From Linepithema humile (lineage: Eukaryota > Arthropoda > Insecta > Hymenoptera > Formicidae), in assembly GCF_040581485.1 (NCBI RefSeq), contig NC_090128.1, positions 44,360,931 through 44,424,930 of the forward strand: DNA of 64,000 nt, given 5' to 3'. Both the position numbers and the translations under genes were made by a program. Of this stretch, positions 49,196 through 63,700 are shown one piece after another (the stretch's first letter is position 1; the number at the start of each line of letters is the position of its first letter). The notes below the pieces were generated by a model. That model saw only the letters and a list, made by a program, of their open reading frames with translations. It did no database searches and was not told the origin of the DNA.

Positions 49196-51521
49196 GATCC
49201 TCTAATTAGCTCAAAGTAGCTTTAATTTCCATGATACACCTGTAAGCAATAATAGTGGCACTTTATATTACAAATTATTAAATCTTGCATTAAAATTCTA
49301 GATTTATTAATTGTATATATAATTAAATAAAATTTTATATAATCATATTAATATAATTTGAAATTATTTTGTTACATTAGTTATTAGCTAAGTTAATTTT
49401 AAATAATTTTTTATCATAGTCAAAAACACCTGTAACTACAAACACTTGTAACATAACTACTCGTTAAACATTTAAAAATTTATTTCACTGAAATTTTCAC
49501 TCTTTGTTCTGACACAGACACAATCAATAAGAAAGACATCGCTTGACATAACGTATTTGGTACATGGAATACATGTAACATATTGGAGAGAATGTTAATA
49601 TTTCTGAAAAACATGTTGGTGAGTTGTTTATACTTAGAAAGTTCTGATGATGAACAATATGGTAATGTGAAATGTGTCTATTTATTGATAAAACTTATGA
49701 TTAAAACAACAGAACAATATATATAACAATATATTAAGTAAAGTAGATCAAACTTTCATCTTGTCAAAGAAGTTTTCTCTTTTAGATTTGACCTAACGCA
49801 GTCCTTGTATTCTAGTTATTATTTTAATATTTGTACTTGCATATATATAAATATTGCACCAAATGGTGCAAATTTAAGATTGTTTTTTTTTTGCAAAAAG
49901 ACAATTTAATTAATTTCACTTTCTAATATTAAATATATATGTTAGTTTGTTGTTATATCAAATGTAATCTTAAATTCTATCCAAATATGTACGTTTGCAA
50001 GTATAAATATTGATATTTTCAAATAAAATCATTTTATCTAGTTTTATCAAAAAATATAAAGATAACGCAAACGTTTAAGTGATAGCATATATCGAGACTA
50101 TTTTCATATAATTGAAAATGGGCAACATCTTTTAACTCCATTACTTCATTATATTAAACGAAACACAGGTGGAATATGCGTACATGAAGTATCAGTATGA
50201 AAGTATAACAATAGAACGTAAAGGTCAATCAATTGTTGTCGCAGATCGTTATAACCTACCAATTCTAACTACACATCTAGCTGCACACATATAAAGATTA
50301 TTTTTTTACAGCACAAAGTATCACAAATCATTAAACGATTTTAAATTATTTATACTTTTGGACAATTCTACGTAAATAACGTAATTTATTTAATAGCAGA
50401 AAAACGTCACTACGAAGGTTAGCAAACCACAGCAATCATATTTTCTTGACTTTCGACACGAACTTCTCGACAATATAGAGATTTTCCCCTTTTGAAAAGA
50501 TACGGGCCAGTTTTAGCGACACCAATTTCCAGACCCAGATGTAAGCAAACTAAAATCAATCACGTGACGTACAGTGGAAAGTAGCGCTAAATTTAAATCT
50601 CCGTGAATGCGTCATTAATGAAGGAATCTCATTAATTATTAATAGTACAGAAATTACATATAGATTATAGACGAAGGATAATTCTAATTAATTTAAAATT
50701 ATATTAAATATATTATTATATCGTTATATATTCAAGGTATTCAATATATTAAATTTATCCACATGTATTAAAAGTACAAAATATATATATATATGTATTA
50801 TGACGTATACATATTCATAAAATATGTTATAAAAAGTTACATAAATAAAACAAATATAACTGTGAAAGCACATACATACATACAAATATATATATATTAT
50901 ATATATAATAAACTTATATAAAATATGTATCATAATTTTAGATGAATATATCTGAAAATATATTGATTATTAAGATACAATCAATTAAGGAAAACCTTTA
51001 TTATCGACAAGTTTCATGAATAAATCAAATGCCAAAAACATTTTCTTCTTGATCACATTATTTATAGCGTGTTCTTCCGTTAATTCTATGAATATATGAG
51101 ATAAGTATTCATACATGAGATGAGAATCAATTTTCTTGTAATAATTTCACATTAATCTTCCAATTTCACTCTGTCCACTGGTAGATTTAAGATCGAGAGA
51201 TCTCTGCTGTTATATCGAATTTTCTTGATAAGAAAGTTGTTTCTGTAGATAATTTTTATATGCATCACAATTTTCATACAGTCTTATATATAGTCAGCAA
51301 GAGTAATATATGATTTATCTGCAAATAAACACGATAATGTTGAATATACAATCAATAATTATATGCAGTTTTAACGTGTACAGTTATTAACTATATTATC
51401 GTGCTATAGTCATTAAAACTAATTATACAGCAAAAAATTTTGGTTTTTTCTTAAGCTTTCGAAAAAAATGACTAATAACTACATAATAATAAATTGATAT
51501 TAATAAAAAACTTACTACTTC
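49183..51521. other. Ninein 5' region and ASNSD1 3' UTR
   Basis: AT-rich DNA with no recognisable coding sequence. The ninein promoter probably lies in 49240-50600; the most GC-containing patch is 50440-50600. The ASNSD1 3' UTR lies at the right edge. TA-rich runs occur at 50780-50810 and 50885-50910. Confidence 0.5.
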
Positions 51522-53880
51522 TCACAGTTTATACAATCTATTTGATACATCGTTGGCATTTTCTTTGCTATTTGCGATTCGCGAGCCAAATTGGAAAGCT
51601 CTTTTAGGAAAATTTGCTGTACTTTGAAAACCAATCTTGCAGGCTAACAAACGTAACAGCAGCTTGTCTCCTAATCCAGTCGGCATTTTCTCAGTTGGAT
51701 AGCACCTGTCAATAATTTTATGTAATTCTCTAATCTTTACTTGCAATCAACAATCGTGTACCATTATATTTACCTGTCCCATGGTTTTATACGTTGCACG
51801 TATTCCACTAGATTTTCGTCCAGATACGGTAAACGGGACTGTTTGCCATGATCAGAAACGACTCGGTCGTCCCGGCCTAAATTTCTCTCCGAAATTCTAG
51901 CCAATTCGACATTTAATTCTTGCACCAGCGCGTCCCATCCTTTATGCCGCAATACAGTTCTGTGTCGCATGTAACCGCCAAATAATTCATCCGCGCCTAT
52001 GCCCAGGAACAATATTCTGCACGGCGACTCGTACGTTTCGTTAACTGGATAGAGAACGCCCCTCGCGCGACTTGCAAACCACATGGCGCATCCTAGACTC
52101 TCATCCAGAATTGTACACAACGGATGCAGTAAATCACAAATTCGTGAGGCACGATACAACTGCAGTTCCACTTGCGTGATATTACACTGAAATAAGCATA
52201 GCAATCAGAAAAATTTTTGCCTTCCTTCTTTTTTAAGAAAATATCAAATATATCGGAGTAATGTTTCGAATATTAGACACCGTACTTCTACGAGATTCCA
52301 CTTCCTGCTGGGACAAATTCGTAACAACTCCGAATACGTTTGTCGCCCGGTTTTCCTGTCTGGCACATCATATTTCTGGATTACATTCTCCTTCTCGCCA
52401 TTCGTATGACTTACTTTCTGGTTACTTACGGGTTTTTCAAATGCAACATTAATGAGATCTATACTTTCATTTTCCGGAACATATTTGTCAGCAATCGCTG
52501 CTAAGATTGCCGAGTCTAAGCCACCAGAGAATAATATACCAATCTTGGAATGAGTGCAAGTGATACTTCCATTATTTAACACGATCTTTATACAGTCCTT
52601 GCAATAATTTGGTTTTTTCTGCACTCTGATTTTTACCGATTGATGCAAGAGTTCTGTCAAGCACGTAACTCTTTCATTTATTTCTTGATTTTCCAACAAG
52701 TAATGTAATGTCTTGTTAAAGTCTTTATTATACGGTATGTTTTCTAGATATGCCAATTCTCTCGGATCAGGATGTAAATGCAAATTGATCAATGAATGAC
52801 TGTCCAATATAGTTTCTTTAATATTTATATCTACATTTAAATTTGTTTCTAATGCTTCAATAACATCTGTAAACCTTAAATCAGGTTCTTTCCACGGATA
52901 ACATGCTAAATTTATCTGTGAATTATTTAAATTCATTACAAAGATACCTATAGCTGGTACCTCTATAATTCCTTTCATTTTTTTATTCGCAATTGAAGTT
53001 AACATCAACGAATTAGCTTCGTTGTCAACTTTTAAAAGCAAGCTATGACGTCCAATGATATCTCGTCCAAAGTACAGCATATTACTTGACTTCTGATAAT
53101 ATACTAAGCTGTAAGGGCCTTCAATCTTCCGAAGTACTGGTATAATATTTGTAGTTGATTGTAATTCATCCAATATTATATTTGTGTCGCAGACATCATC
53201 TTTTGCCTAAATAAACAATAATAAAACAAACTTATCCTATTAAATTTACTATATTTTTATTCTTTTTCTTTTATAAGAATATACTACTGGATTGCATATT
53301 ATTAAAGCATATTATATTTTAATGTTTACTCAAAACATTAATCAGAAAATTCTAAAATTTACAAAACCATACATACCAAACAACCTGAGAAAAGATCTCC
53401 ATTCCAAAGTAATAAGTTACCACTATTATCTAAACTTGGCTGTGGTGTCATCTCTAGACCTTGCATCCATAATACAGCAGCAGCAAAGTATCCATGCCAA
53501 TCATGACTTAATGATACATGTGTTTCTTTTAAATAATCAGGTCCTCGAGCTGTTACTAGCTCTTTGCATAAATTCCACTAAAACAAATAGATAAACATAT
53601 TAAGAAAGAAAAAGTACTTACATAGTCTTAAGAAATAATTTTTATTAAAATTTTTCAAAATAGTCATGGAGAATTATTTCAATTTTTCTCTTGCAAAAAT
53701 TCACTTTTTAGCCTTAATCCTAATAGGAAGAAATATAGTGACAACTTATAACTTTAAAGATTTTTGGAATAAATCTCAAATTTTATACTTTACTTAATGT
53801 AATTAATCGAGGTTTCATACCTGTTTAGAGGATTCGGATTCATTCCTAGATTGATGTATAGAACAAAATATTCCACACAT
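51522..53880 (-). CDS. ASNSD1: Asparagine synthetase domain-containing protein 1
   Basis: Five exons on the minus strand: 53880-53821, 53577-53377, 53206-52286, 52186-51774, 51705-51522. They give 592 residues (human about 640). The start MCGIFCSI carries the Cys2 of class II glutamine amidotransferases and begins an N-terminal glutaminase-like domain, which includes NLLLWNGDLFSG and YFGRDIIGRHSLL. The C-terminal domain is asparagine-synthetase-like, with a PP-loop ATP-binding motif SGGLDS at 314-319. GIGADELFGGYMRHR, SERNLGRDDRVVSDHGKQSRLPYLDE and FPKRAFQFGSRIA follow, all characteristic of ASNSD1. The split GDLFSG/AKDD and VE/CNITQVELQ junctions align with the vertebrate protein. Whether ASNSD1 makes asparagine is not settled; the motif set suggests ATP binding is retained. 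It is divergent from Nup358, with start codons 0.9 kb apart. Confidence 0.95.
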
Positions 53881-54775
53881 TGTGACGTCACGATTAAAGC
53901 TATTATTCTGGCTTCACTGTCTCAAAATATAAGATAAATATATGAATTAACTAAAAAAGTTAATTTAAGACAGACTTTTTATTAAATGTTCGAAAGTACT
54001 TGTTGCCGGCGTCAATAGGTTATGTAACACATTTCACTTGCACGAATATTACAGACAATTCGCATTGTTGCGCAAAAATATTTTATATTTAAAATTGTGA
54101 TACACTTAAAAATTAATTCCAACTAAAATTTCATTAATAAGTTGCAGTAAATCGTTTGTAATATAATACAATAAAATCTAATAGCAAATTCGTAAGTCCA
54201 CAGAACTCACACATCCACAGCACTCCATGCGTCGATTTGCTAGATAAAATCACTGCATAAAATACGCAAAAGCAGTGATACGATATTTTTCAAAGTTACA
54301 TTTGATATAGTTGTTAGGAAAACATTATTTTTAATTAAAAACAATTTTTTTTACCGATTTTTTAATTAATCCAAGTGCTTGACTATCACTGATTGGTTTC
54401 ACCATTTCGTATCAAACCAATCAAACATTAAACAACTAGACTTTTACTTTTGAAGAACGCACCCTTCATGGAAATTTGCATAATCACGTAATGCGCTTTA
54501 AACAATCGACCAATTATATGTCTAATGGAAAGCTATATTAATTATGTGATTGGTCGATAATTTAAATTTTTGTTCCATACTTTTAGGGAAATTCGACGTT
54601 AACGACCTCTACCGTTGGCAATCTTGCAAACGACGGTGCTGTTTGAAAGAGACGTGCGTTGCGAACGAATTCGCGTGATGACCGCTGTGGTGTGTGGGAA
54701 AAATTGAGCAAACGAGAATAAGTAGTGATTAAAGAGTGTGACAGAAAGGAAGCCGGTCGGCATCCAGCCGACAAC
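53881..54775. promoter_or_regulatory. Shared divergent promoter region of ASNSD1 and Nup358
   Basis: The start codons of ASNSD1 (minus) and Nup358 (plus) are 895 bases apart. Between them are CCAAT/ATTGG boxes arranged as two inverted pairs: GATTGGTTT near 54391 with AACCAATC near 54415, and ATCGACCAAT near 54507 with ATTGGTCGAT near 54551. Clusters of CCAAT boxes in both orientations are common in NF-Y-driven bidirectional promoters. The stretch from about 54590 is GC-richer and is probably the Nup358 5' UTR. Confidence 0.6.
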
Positions 54776-57700
54776 ATGTTTCGCTCGAAGAAAGATGTCG
54801 ATCGTCACGTGCAGAGTATCTTCAGCAAGCTGCGAAACGAGAACGAGGTGAGGTTACTTCGTCCGCGCGTGACAATTTTTTTTTTAACGTTTGCCCTCTC
54901 TCAGTCGCCGAACGAGCTTTCGGTTATGTTTTTACTCGCGGCGACAATGATACCGATGTTAAACGGCTGTGCTCGATATGTTCGACCGACACTGTTCGAT
55001 AATCCGATGTACCGGAGACCTTGAATCGTCATGCTAGACAGAAGTACACGCGAGCGCACGTCGTAACGTTTCGATGATGGCGAGTTTTCGCGGGAAACCG
55101 TCCTCGCGACATCAGTACCGTTCGTAAAAGCAGTTGACTATTTTGCAGATTTACTCTTTGTTGCATTTTCAATCTGATATTTGTTTATATTTTGAATGAC
55201 AGAAAGCTTGGCATCGTTAGACAAATTATTTTTATCTCGTGATAGAAATGACATAAGGGCGTATGTCTTGAGGGGAATAATTTGTTGATAACAAAATTTG
55301 AAACAAACTTGAAATCATAATTTTAAAGTCGTAAAATATTTTTTACTCTGCTACAGAGAATTATAAATAATTTTATTTGATTAGAAATCGTATTTTTTTA
55401 TATTTTTTTAAATATATAAATTTTTTTAAAAGATAATAATTATTCAAATTATAATAAATGAAATTTGGATGAAATAAGGATATATTAAGTAAATTATTAT
55501 AGTAATTTAATTAGTGTTTATAATATTTTGTGATAATGTGATAGTGTTATGTATCTGAAATATCTGTTTCTATCAATTGTAGAGTATATGATAGAGTTTA
55601 CTATCATACATATGCAATATACAATGCAAATATGTAAATATTTAACATTGTTTTTAAGTTTTTATATAATTTCTCTTGTTTTATTGGACATTGCTTAATA
55701 ATAATTTATTTTGCATTTGCAGTCAGATCTAACTTTTCTTGATATTTTAATTTTTTCTTATAGAAAAATCTTCGTTGTTACAATGTTGCCAAACTGTATT
55801 ACCAAGTAGGTGATTATGAATCTACAAAAAGATACGTATGTAGTTACTTAGAAGTAAGAGATGGCTCGGCTAGTGCACATAAATTGCTGGGCCAGGCGTA
55901 TGAGGCTCTTGGTCAAAAGGAAGCAGCTTTTAATGAATATAAAATTTCTCTTGAGATTGAAGGGAGACAAGATGATCTTGTCTTAAAAGGTAAGAAATCA
56001 GTAGCTATATTTGTCTCTTGAATATCTTTGCAACAATGTAATGTTTTCTTCTTTAATATTATAGTATGTGAATTATTGGCTAACAACGACATAGCAATGG
56101 ATGTCAATAAAGTAAATTATCTGGTGGATAGAGCCGACAAACAATTTCCACACCATCCAGTAGTTTTTCAATTGAAAGAGAAGTTGACTAAAGAGAAACC
56201 AAACAGTAACAGTGAGGACCTCGAAAAACTCATCATATGTAAGCAATTGTTATCTAATTCTATGTTAGAATAGTTCAAGGTTGAGAACTATAATGTGAAA
56301 TAATTTTCCAGCTGAATTGGATGCAAGACGAACAGATGTCCATCTCCATATAAAATTGTTAAATCATTACATGTCAGAACAAAAGTTGGATAAAGCTTAT
56401 GAGCATGCTATTAGTGTGGAAGCCAAAGTTTGTTACAAAAACAGTATCGCGTGGTATCAGCTATTGTGCGAGTTACTAACAAAGTGTAAACAGACTAAAT
56501 CATACGACTGGTCCTTCTGGTTTCTCTACATAACTACGCTGGACAGATATGCAAGACTGTGTCTCAAAGAGCAAGGCAGTCACATAAAGAAAAGCGTTAC
56601 AGACGCAGCTCAAGCAGTATTTAAGTATGTAATCATATTGTAATCACGAAAACAAAATAATTATACCTTTTTTTTTTACGGTGTATGTTTTTATATTTAT
56701 GGTATTTTTACGAAACAAAATGTATTTCAGTTTTGACCAAAGTCTGAACGAGATGAAGTCAAAAAGCTTTTCTAAACAACACCCATTCACGAAGCACTTG
56801 TTCATGCACATGTGGGGTCAGTTACACTTCCATCTGGCATGCTTACTATTGCGTAAAACAAAACGTGAGCAAGGTAGTTGGAGCGAAGCGGGAAGACTGT
56901 GCGCACCTCTATTATTAACCGCATTGCACGTGGCTCCGCTAGAAAGCCGTACGTGTGTGCATCTAGAAAATGAGGGATTCAAAAATCAGTTCAAATTGTG
57001 GAACAAGGAGGCCGCATATCGATGTTGTCAAGCTGGTATGTGATTACGTTGTCCTGTAAAATTTGTGATGCACTGCTTACAATGTTCTTACCAATATTGT
57101 TTTGTTCTCAGGCCACATTCTTCAGGACTATGCCAAGAATGATACGAAGAAACTTATAGATAGAATTGATAAATTTTGCACAGGACATTGGAGAGAGCGT
57201 ATTTATCAGGTATAATTTTTATTAACGTTACGCGTATTCTGATAATGAGATATAAATATAAATGTGTATTTAATGTCTGTCTTTTTCAGAGAATTTTTGT
57301 AACAAAGATGTACCTTGACCATATACGGAAGTCATTTTTCTGCGGTGATACAATTTGTGATCCACCTTTGCGTTTCTGTTCCGCAGGTCAACTAAAATCT
57401 TACAGTCAAAGTGCGTACAAAGATTCTTTTATTTTATAAAAAAAAAGAAACGTTAACAGTCTAGTATTTTGTGTATAAAATGATATATTGCGTTTGCTTC
57501 TAAGCTCATATTTACGATAATATGCAAACTTACCCAAAATTCTAAATTTGATATTTTACAATAACTTATAAATTAGTGATAAAAATTTATAACTAGCTTA
57601 AAAATGATTTTAAAATATAACGAACAAGTAATAAAATATAATGTTGCAATTTTTATTTTTAGTCGCGCAAGATATGTGGCCCGATTCACTGCATCATCAG

Positions 57701-60700
57701 ATCTGGTTCGGATTAGAGAATCGATCGCAGCATAAAGACGCTCCATATCCAAATCAATATTCGCTTATCTTCCCGGATTTGCAATTTTCGGTGTTCAACA
57801 CGAACCAGGCAGCACCCGACAGCCTGTGCCTGCTCGACATCGACGCATTTCTCAACGCGGCGACACTCTGTTCGTCCGCTGTTCTAGAAGAGCAACAACT
57901 TGGTAGCTTCATGAATCCCGAGAAACTACCGACACTACCGGTTGACCTGACTATGACATTGTCCACCAGCAATCAGGAAAAATGGTGGTCAGCTGCTTGC
58001 AAAATGTACTCTAAGCGCGAGAACGTAGATATTGGCGATATCGGCGAGCTGCGAAAAGAATTGCAGCAGGGTTTGGAAGTAATTCGCTGCATTGGCAATC
58101 ATGGTATGCATCCCGTGCTGCTTGTGCACCTGGCGCGCATGTTTCACTATCGCGCAAAGCTGAAGAAGGAGAAGGACGAAGACAATAGTCACATCCCGAG
58201 GTGGGAGGCGCGTTCCGAGTTGTATTGGACCACTGTTATACCCTTGTTGGAGAGACTGCAGAACAATCAAACATTATGCATGTCTTCCTCAAAGCTGTTC
58301 AACTACCAAGGCAAGGAGATGAACAACTTTGAGCTGACAATCGCTCTTGAAGAAGGCAAGTTGCTGCTGGCGCAACGGCTCGTGCGCGAAAAGCAGTACG
58401 AGCAGGCGATCGATGCGCTTCTAGCGCTCAAGTGCCCGGAGGCGTCGTTTCAGCAAGCAAAGATCTACAAAATATTTGCGGACGAAATAGTGAATTCCAC
58501 GCCCCGCGAGAGTCTCACGTCGGAGATGCGTTCGCAGCACATCATAATGCTGTCGAAGGCGAGGAACTGCTTCTATCTCACGCTCGATCGGCTCCGCAGC
58601 CCCGGCATGAATCCCAAGCATCCGCTGAACTCGGAGCTCGGCACTTACATCGCCGACATCGAGAACGAGATGAAGAGGATAGACCCGGAGGATCTGGGTA
58701 GAGGCGATTTGAGTAGGAATGACATCGACGACTTATCCGACGAGAGTTATTCGCCCACTCACAGCGCCGTAGACCAGGCAGTCCACATCAATTCGACGTT
58801 GCCGGTACTGACGACCGGCGGCTCGAATATGCTGAGCACTCCGCAGAGAAACGCGCACCGCACGCCGAAGCACGCCAGCACACCGTGCAAGACGCAGCAT
58901 CAGGATTACCTGAATCTGTCGAAGAATCGCATCGAGGTGCGCCCGAGCCCGGAGCGTCTCGACGCGCAGATACGGCAGATCATGCAATCGCGAGACAACG
59001 AGATGCAAGAACTGACGGAGCAGATGAAGAACTTGATGGATCAAACGAAAAGCATGATGTCGCAGATGAAGACTCTCACCGACAAAGTGGACAATCTGAC
59101 GAAGGAAGTGACGGAGTCGCGCAAGGAAAATCAGAAGCAGCAGCAGCAGCAGCAGCAGCAACAGCGCGTCCAGCAACAACAGAACGTCAATCCCCCCGTG
59201 GATCCTGACGATTTCTACGTCCTCGACGACGACGAGTACGCCGATCTGAGCTACCAGAATCAACCAACCGGCCCGGCGTCTTCGATCTCCGGCAATATCT
59301 TTGCGTCGCAGCACCGACATCCTTACTCGTCGCTGCTCTATCCCTCCGCGGCAACCGCGTTCCAGGGATATTACCAAGGCGGAATACCGTTCACCGATCC
59401 GAACGCCCAGGCGGCTTTGCCACCTCTCTATCCGCCTGTGTATCCGATGCCGGTGCTGTATCCGAACGCGAATCAGACGAAGGTGCCGGACAATCCGCTG
59501 CAGCAGGGTCTCTTCGCATCGACGCTACCATCGCAGCTGCCCGATCTCATGCCGGTGGCGGCCGCGGCGGCCGCGGCAGCGGCGAATCCGTCGTTGCAGA
59601 TCCCACTGCAGCCGAAGGTCGAGACGCCGCGGGCGAAAGTCGAGACTGCTCCGACGACGACGCTTATCAAAGACGCGCCGGTGAACAAAACGCCGCCTGT
59701 GAACGTGGTCATCACCACATCCGACACGCTGCCGACCACGGTGCCGTCCACTCAACCGACCCTGAGCGTCACCATACCGCCGCAGTACCGACTGGCGGGC
59801 GGAACGGCTGTCACTTTTTCGTCAAGCACGCCGGGAACGGCGACGGCGCCGACTGTAGCCACAACAGCGATGATCACGAAAGCAGCCAATGCGCCGCACT
59901 GCTACCAGATCCCCATGCCCTCGCAAGCCACCATACCGACCACCGTCAATCTGCCGCCGACGACCATCTACGTGACACCACCCGTCATCAACATACCGCC
60001 GGTGTACGCCGGTAATCTGACGTTCAGCACGCTGTCCGCGATCACCACCACTCAATCGACCGCCGGCAGCAACGCTCCGCCGAGCGTGCAGACACCCGAG
60101 AAACCTATTTACGAACCGATTGAATCGCCGAATGCGTCCACGGAGATAGCGGGCGAGCAAGAGCACGACCCGATACCGGACTTCGTGCCCGTCATACCGC
60201 TGCCCGCGAAGGTGAAGGTTCTCACCGGCGAGGAGGACGAGGACTCCCTGTACTGCGGCCGGGCGAAGTTATTCCGCTTCGTCGATAAGGAATGGAAGGA
60301 GCGCGGCGTCGGTTACGTGAAGCTGTTGCGCAACGCGGAGGGTAAGGTGCGCCTGCTGATGCGCCGCGATCAGGTTCTGAAGATCTGCGCGAACCATTTG
60401 CTGAGGCACGACATGGAGTTGACACCCATGTCTAATAACAACAAGGCCTGGTGCTGGGTCGCTAACGACTTCGCCGACGAGGCGGTGAAGCTGGAGAAGC
60501 TTTGCATTAGATTCAAGACCGCGGAAGATGCGACGGCGTTCAAGCAAGCCTTCGACCAGGCCAAGCTCGGCCTGATCGCGTCTCCGGAGAAACCGTCCAA
60601 GACCAAGGACAAAGCGCCTTCCTCCGACAATAAGATCAAAGATCCGATCAAGGCTCAGAAGCCGCAACCGACGCAGCAAGCTAACATAAGCTCGACCACG

Positions 60701-63700
60701 GAGGTGGCTTCGTCGGACAAGTCGAAATCCGGCACGACAACGCTAGGGGGATTTTCATTCAGCTCGAAACCCATCATTCAGACAGTCAGCGAGACGAGTG
60801 ATTCCAAAAAGTGCGAGGAGCCGCCGAAGGTCAGTCCGTTCAGCGGATTCTCGTTCACCAAATCGGCAGCGAATAACAAAAACGACGCGGCGGTTGTCAA
60901 TAAACCCGCCGACTCCAGCAAACCGCCGCTGTCGCAGTTGTTCAAGACGCCGGCTGGTTCCTGGACTTGCGACGAATGCTACATCATCAACTCCGGTTCG
61001 AACATTTACTGCGTCGCCTGCGACAGCCCTAAGGATCCATCGCAACCGCCCAAGCCACAGCAGACCAGTATCTTCCAACTGAACGTGTCCGGCTCTTCTG
61101 CCGCGACGCCGATGACCACGTTCTCCTTCGGCATTCCTAAGGACACCGCGAAGGAGACGACCAGCACCGGCTTTACCTTCCGGATGCCAAAAGCAGACGA
61201 CAAGAGCACGAGCGACAGTACCAAGACGACTTTATTGAAGACTGAGGAAACCACAGGCACTAACTTTGTGTTTGGTATGCCGATAAAAACATCACAGAAG
61301 TCGGGCGAATCACCGTTCACCTTCGGTTCGCCCACTAAATCATTCGGCTTCAACTTTACAGCCAAGTCGCCGGTTAAATCACCAGGTGGCAGCGGCGGCG
61401 GCGGCGGCGGCGGCGAGACCAGCGAAGACGAGGTGGTGGAGAGCGATGACATCCATTTCTCACCGATCGTGCCGCTGCCGGATAAAATCGAGGTGAAGAC
61501 GGGCGAAGAAAACGAGGAGGTGATTTACAGTCACCGGGCGAAGCTGTTCAGATTTGACACTGAAGTGAAGGAGTGGAAGGAGCGCGGGCTGGGCGACATC
61601 AAGCTGTTACGTCACAAGGAAACCGGCAAGCTGCGGCTTATTATGCGGCGAGATCACGTGCTGAAGCTGTGCTTGAATCACATGTTGACCACCGATCTGG
61701 AATTCACGCCGAAGGACGAGAAAACGTGGCTGTGGACTACAGCGGACTACAGCGACGGCGAGATCGAGTACATGCAGTTCGCTTGCCGCTTCAAAACGGC
61801 CGAGATTGCGACGAATTTCAAGCAGACGATCGACGACGCCAGAAAGACTGTCAGACCAGCGATCGCCAGCGAGAAAGTGAACAAGGCGAAAACGCCGATG
61901 AAGACGACGAAAGAGATCGAGATCGTCTACGAAGCGAAGGTCACGCCGGAAGAGAAAGCGGCCGCCTTAAAATTGCAGCTCCCAGAGAACTTTTACGCGT
62001 ATAAGCAAAAGGAAGACTGTCCCGGTTGCATAGGCTGCAGGAAACCGAGCTTAGTGTTGTATCCGGATGCCTCCTCGCAGGAAACAAAATGGAAACCTGT
62101 ATTGGAAGAGAAAAAACCGAGCAGTGAATCCAGCCAGAGCGTAGCTCAATCTGTGAAGAATGGATTCTCGTTTGCAATGGCGCCCAGTGCAACGTTCAAG
62201 ACGACGCCGGTCACCTCGAGCATCTTCGACGGCTCCACGATGAGCTTCGGTACCGGCGACCTGAAACTGTTTAATGACAAGAAGACGACGACCTTCTCGT
62301 TCGGCATGAATCCTCAATTCGGCGCCAACGAAGCAACGGAGAATACGACAGGCGCCTCGCTTGAAAATGTCAAGATCTGCAGTCCTTCGAACGCTCAAGT
62401 CACGCAGACGACTGCTTCCAACACGACCGACACCACCGGATCGATATTCAACCAAGCAACGGCGTCCGTCTTCAAAACATCTAACTTTACCTTCGACTCC
62501 AGCAAGAACATTTTCGGCGGCGCCTCAAAAGCCTCGGATTCGGCCTTACCGAAGACGTCCATCTTCGGCGAGAGCGGCGATGGCAATTCTCTATCATTCG
62601 GAAATTCGACCGCTTCGTTTAACACCACGAAGACGACCTCCGCCGCCGCCGTCACGCCAAATTCCGTTCCGAGGACGTCGCTGTTGACCATGAGTTCCAC
62701 CTTGGGACCTGGTTCGTTCCAGTTCGGTATTGCGCCCACGCAGCGAACTTCGAAGGCCAACGATACTGCTGCAGCGTCGACCATCGCATTCGACGCGTCT
62801 AATCAGTCCAGCAACTCGGTGTTCGCCACTAGTTCCACGCCCTTCTCGAAGATGACATTCGGCAACACTACTTCGCCGTTCGGTGACTCCACGACAACGA
62901 CGAATATCTTCGGGACAACAGCGACGACAAACATCTTCGCGAAACCATCGGACGAGCAGAAGAGCGAAGACAACACCAGTTTCTTGGTAGAGGATACTAT
63001 ATCGTTCGCGGCGATCGCTAAGATCGCTGCAGAAAAAGCGATAAAACCGTCGGAGGCCTTCAAAATCGGTACATTATGAAATCGTGCAATCTTAACTAGA
63101 TTATAACTTTCTCAATTAAGTCAAATCAAGATTAAGATTGATGGATTTAAATTGTTTTCCCGTGATTTATATCGATTCTATCTTTTTTATTAAAATATTG
63201 AAGACACAATTTTAATAATATTTCTTATTTTGTTAAACTAATTTTTCAAATTAACTTCTTTCAGATCCCAACTTTAAATTCGCTGGTGCGGGATCGTCAG
63301 TTTTTGGCTCGAAACCTGTCTTGTCATCATCGTCGTTAAACAGCTCGGGAACAGTGCAGAACAGATCGCATAATGAGTCTGTGCAAAAGGAAGACAATGA
63401 AGAAGATGAGGGCGAAGTAGACAACGAGCAGGAACACGACCCTCATTTCGAGCCCATTATACCTTTACCAGATGCCATTGAAGTTCGAACTGGCGAAGAA
63501 GATGAAGAGAAAGGTAACCTCTAAATATATATTTTTCATATGTCATTCAAAATCCTTCAATTTTATTCAAAAATTTCAACAATTATATATTCTTCATTGT
63601 GACGAATAATTGTGTGCATATTAAATCATTTACTTTACTGTATATATTATTATCGATTCAAAATTAGGTTCTACATTATTTATTTTCTGCAAAAAACTAG

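Noticed and set aside
53881..54775. Search for a prefoldin-like uORF upstream of ASNSD1, as known in vertebrate ASNSD1 transcripts
   Set aside because: No minus-strand frame of suitable length and heptad pattern was found upstream of the ASNSD1 start in the shared promoter. The short frames near 54583-54808 lie opposite the Nup358 5' end and do not resemble it.
58733..59377. 214-codon minus-strand frame inside Nup358 exon 8, with other antisense frames up to 63063
   Set aside because: These are antisense shadows of a long coding exon; leucine runs come from the CAG tract read backwards.
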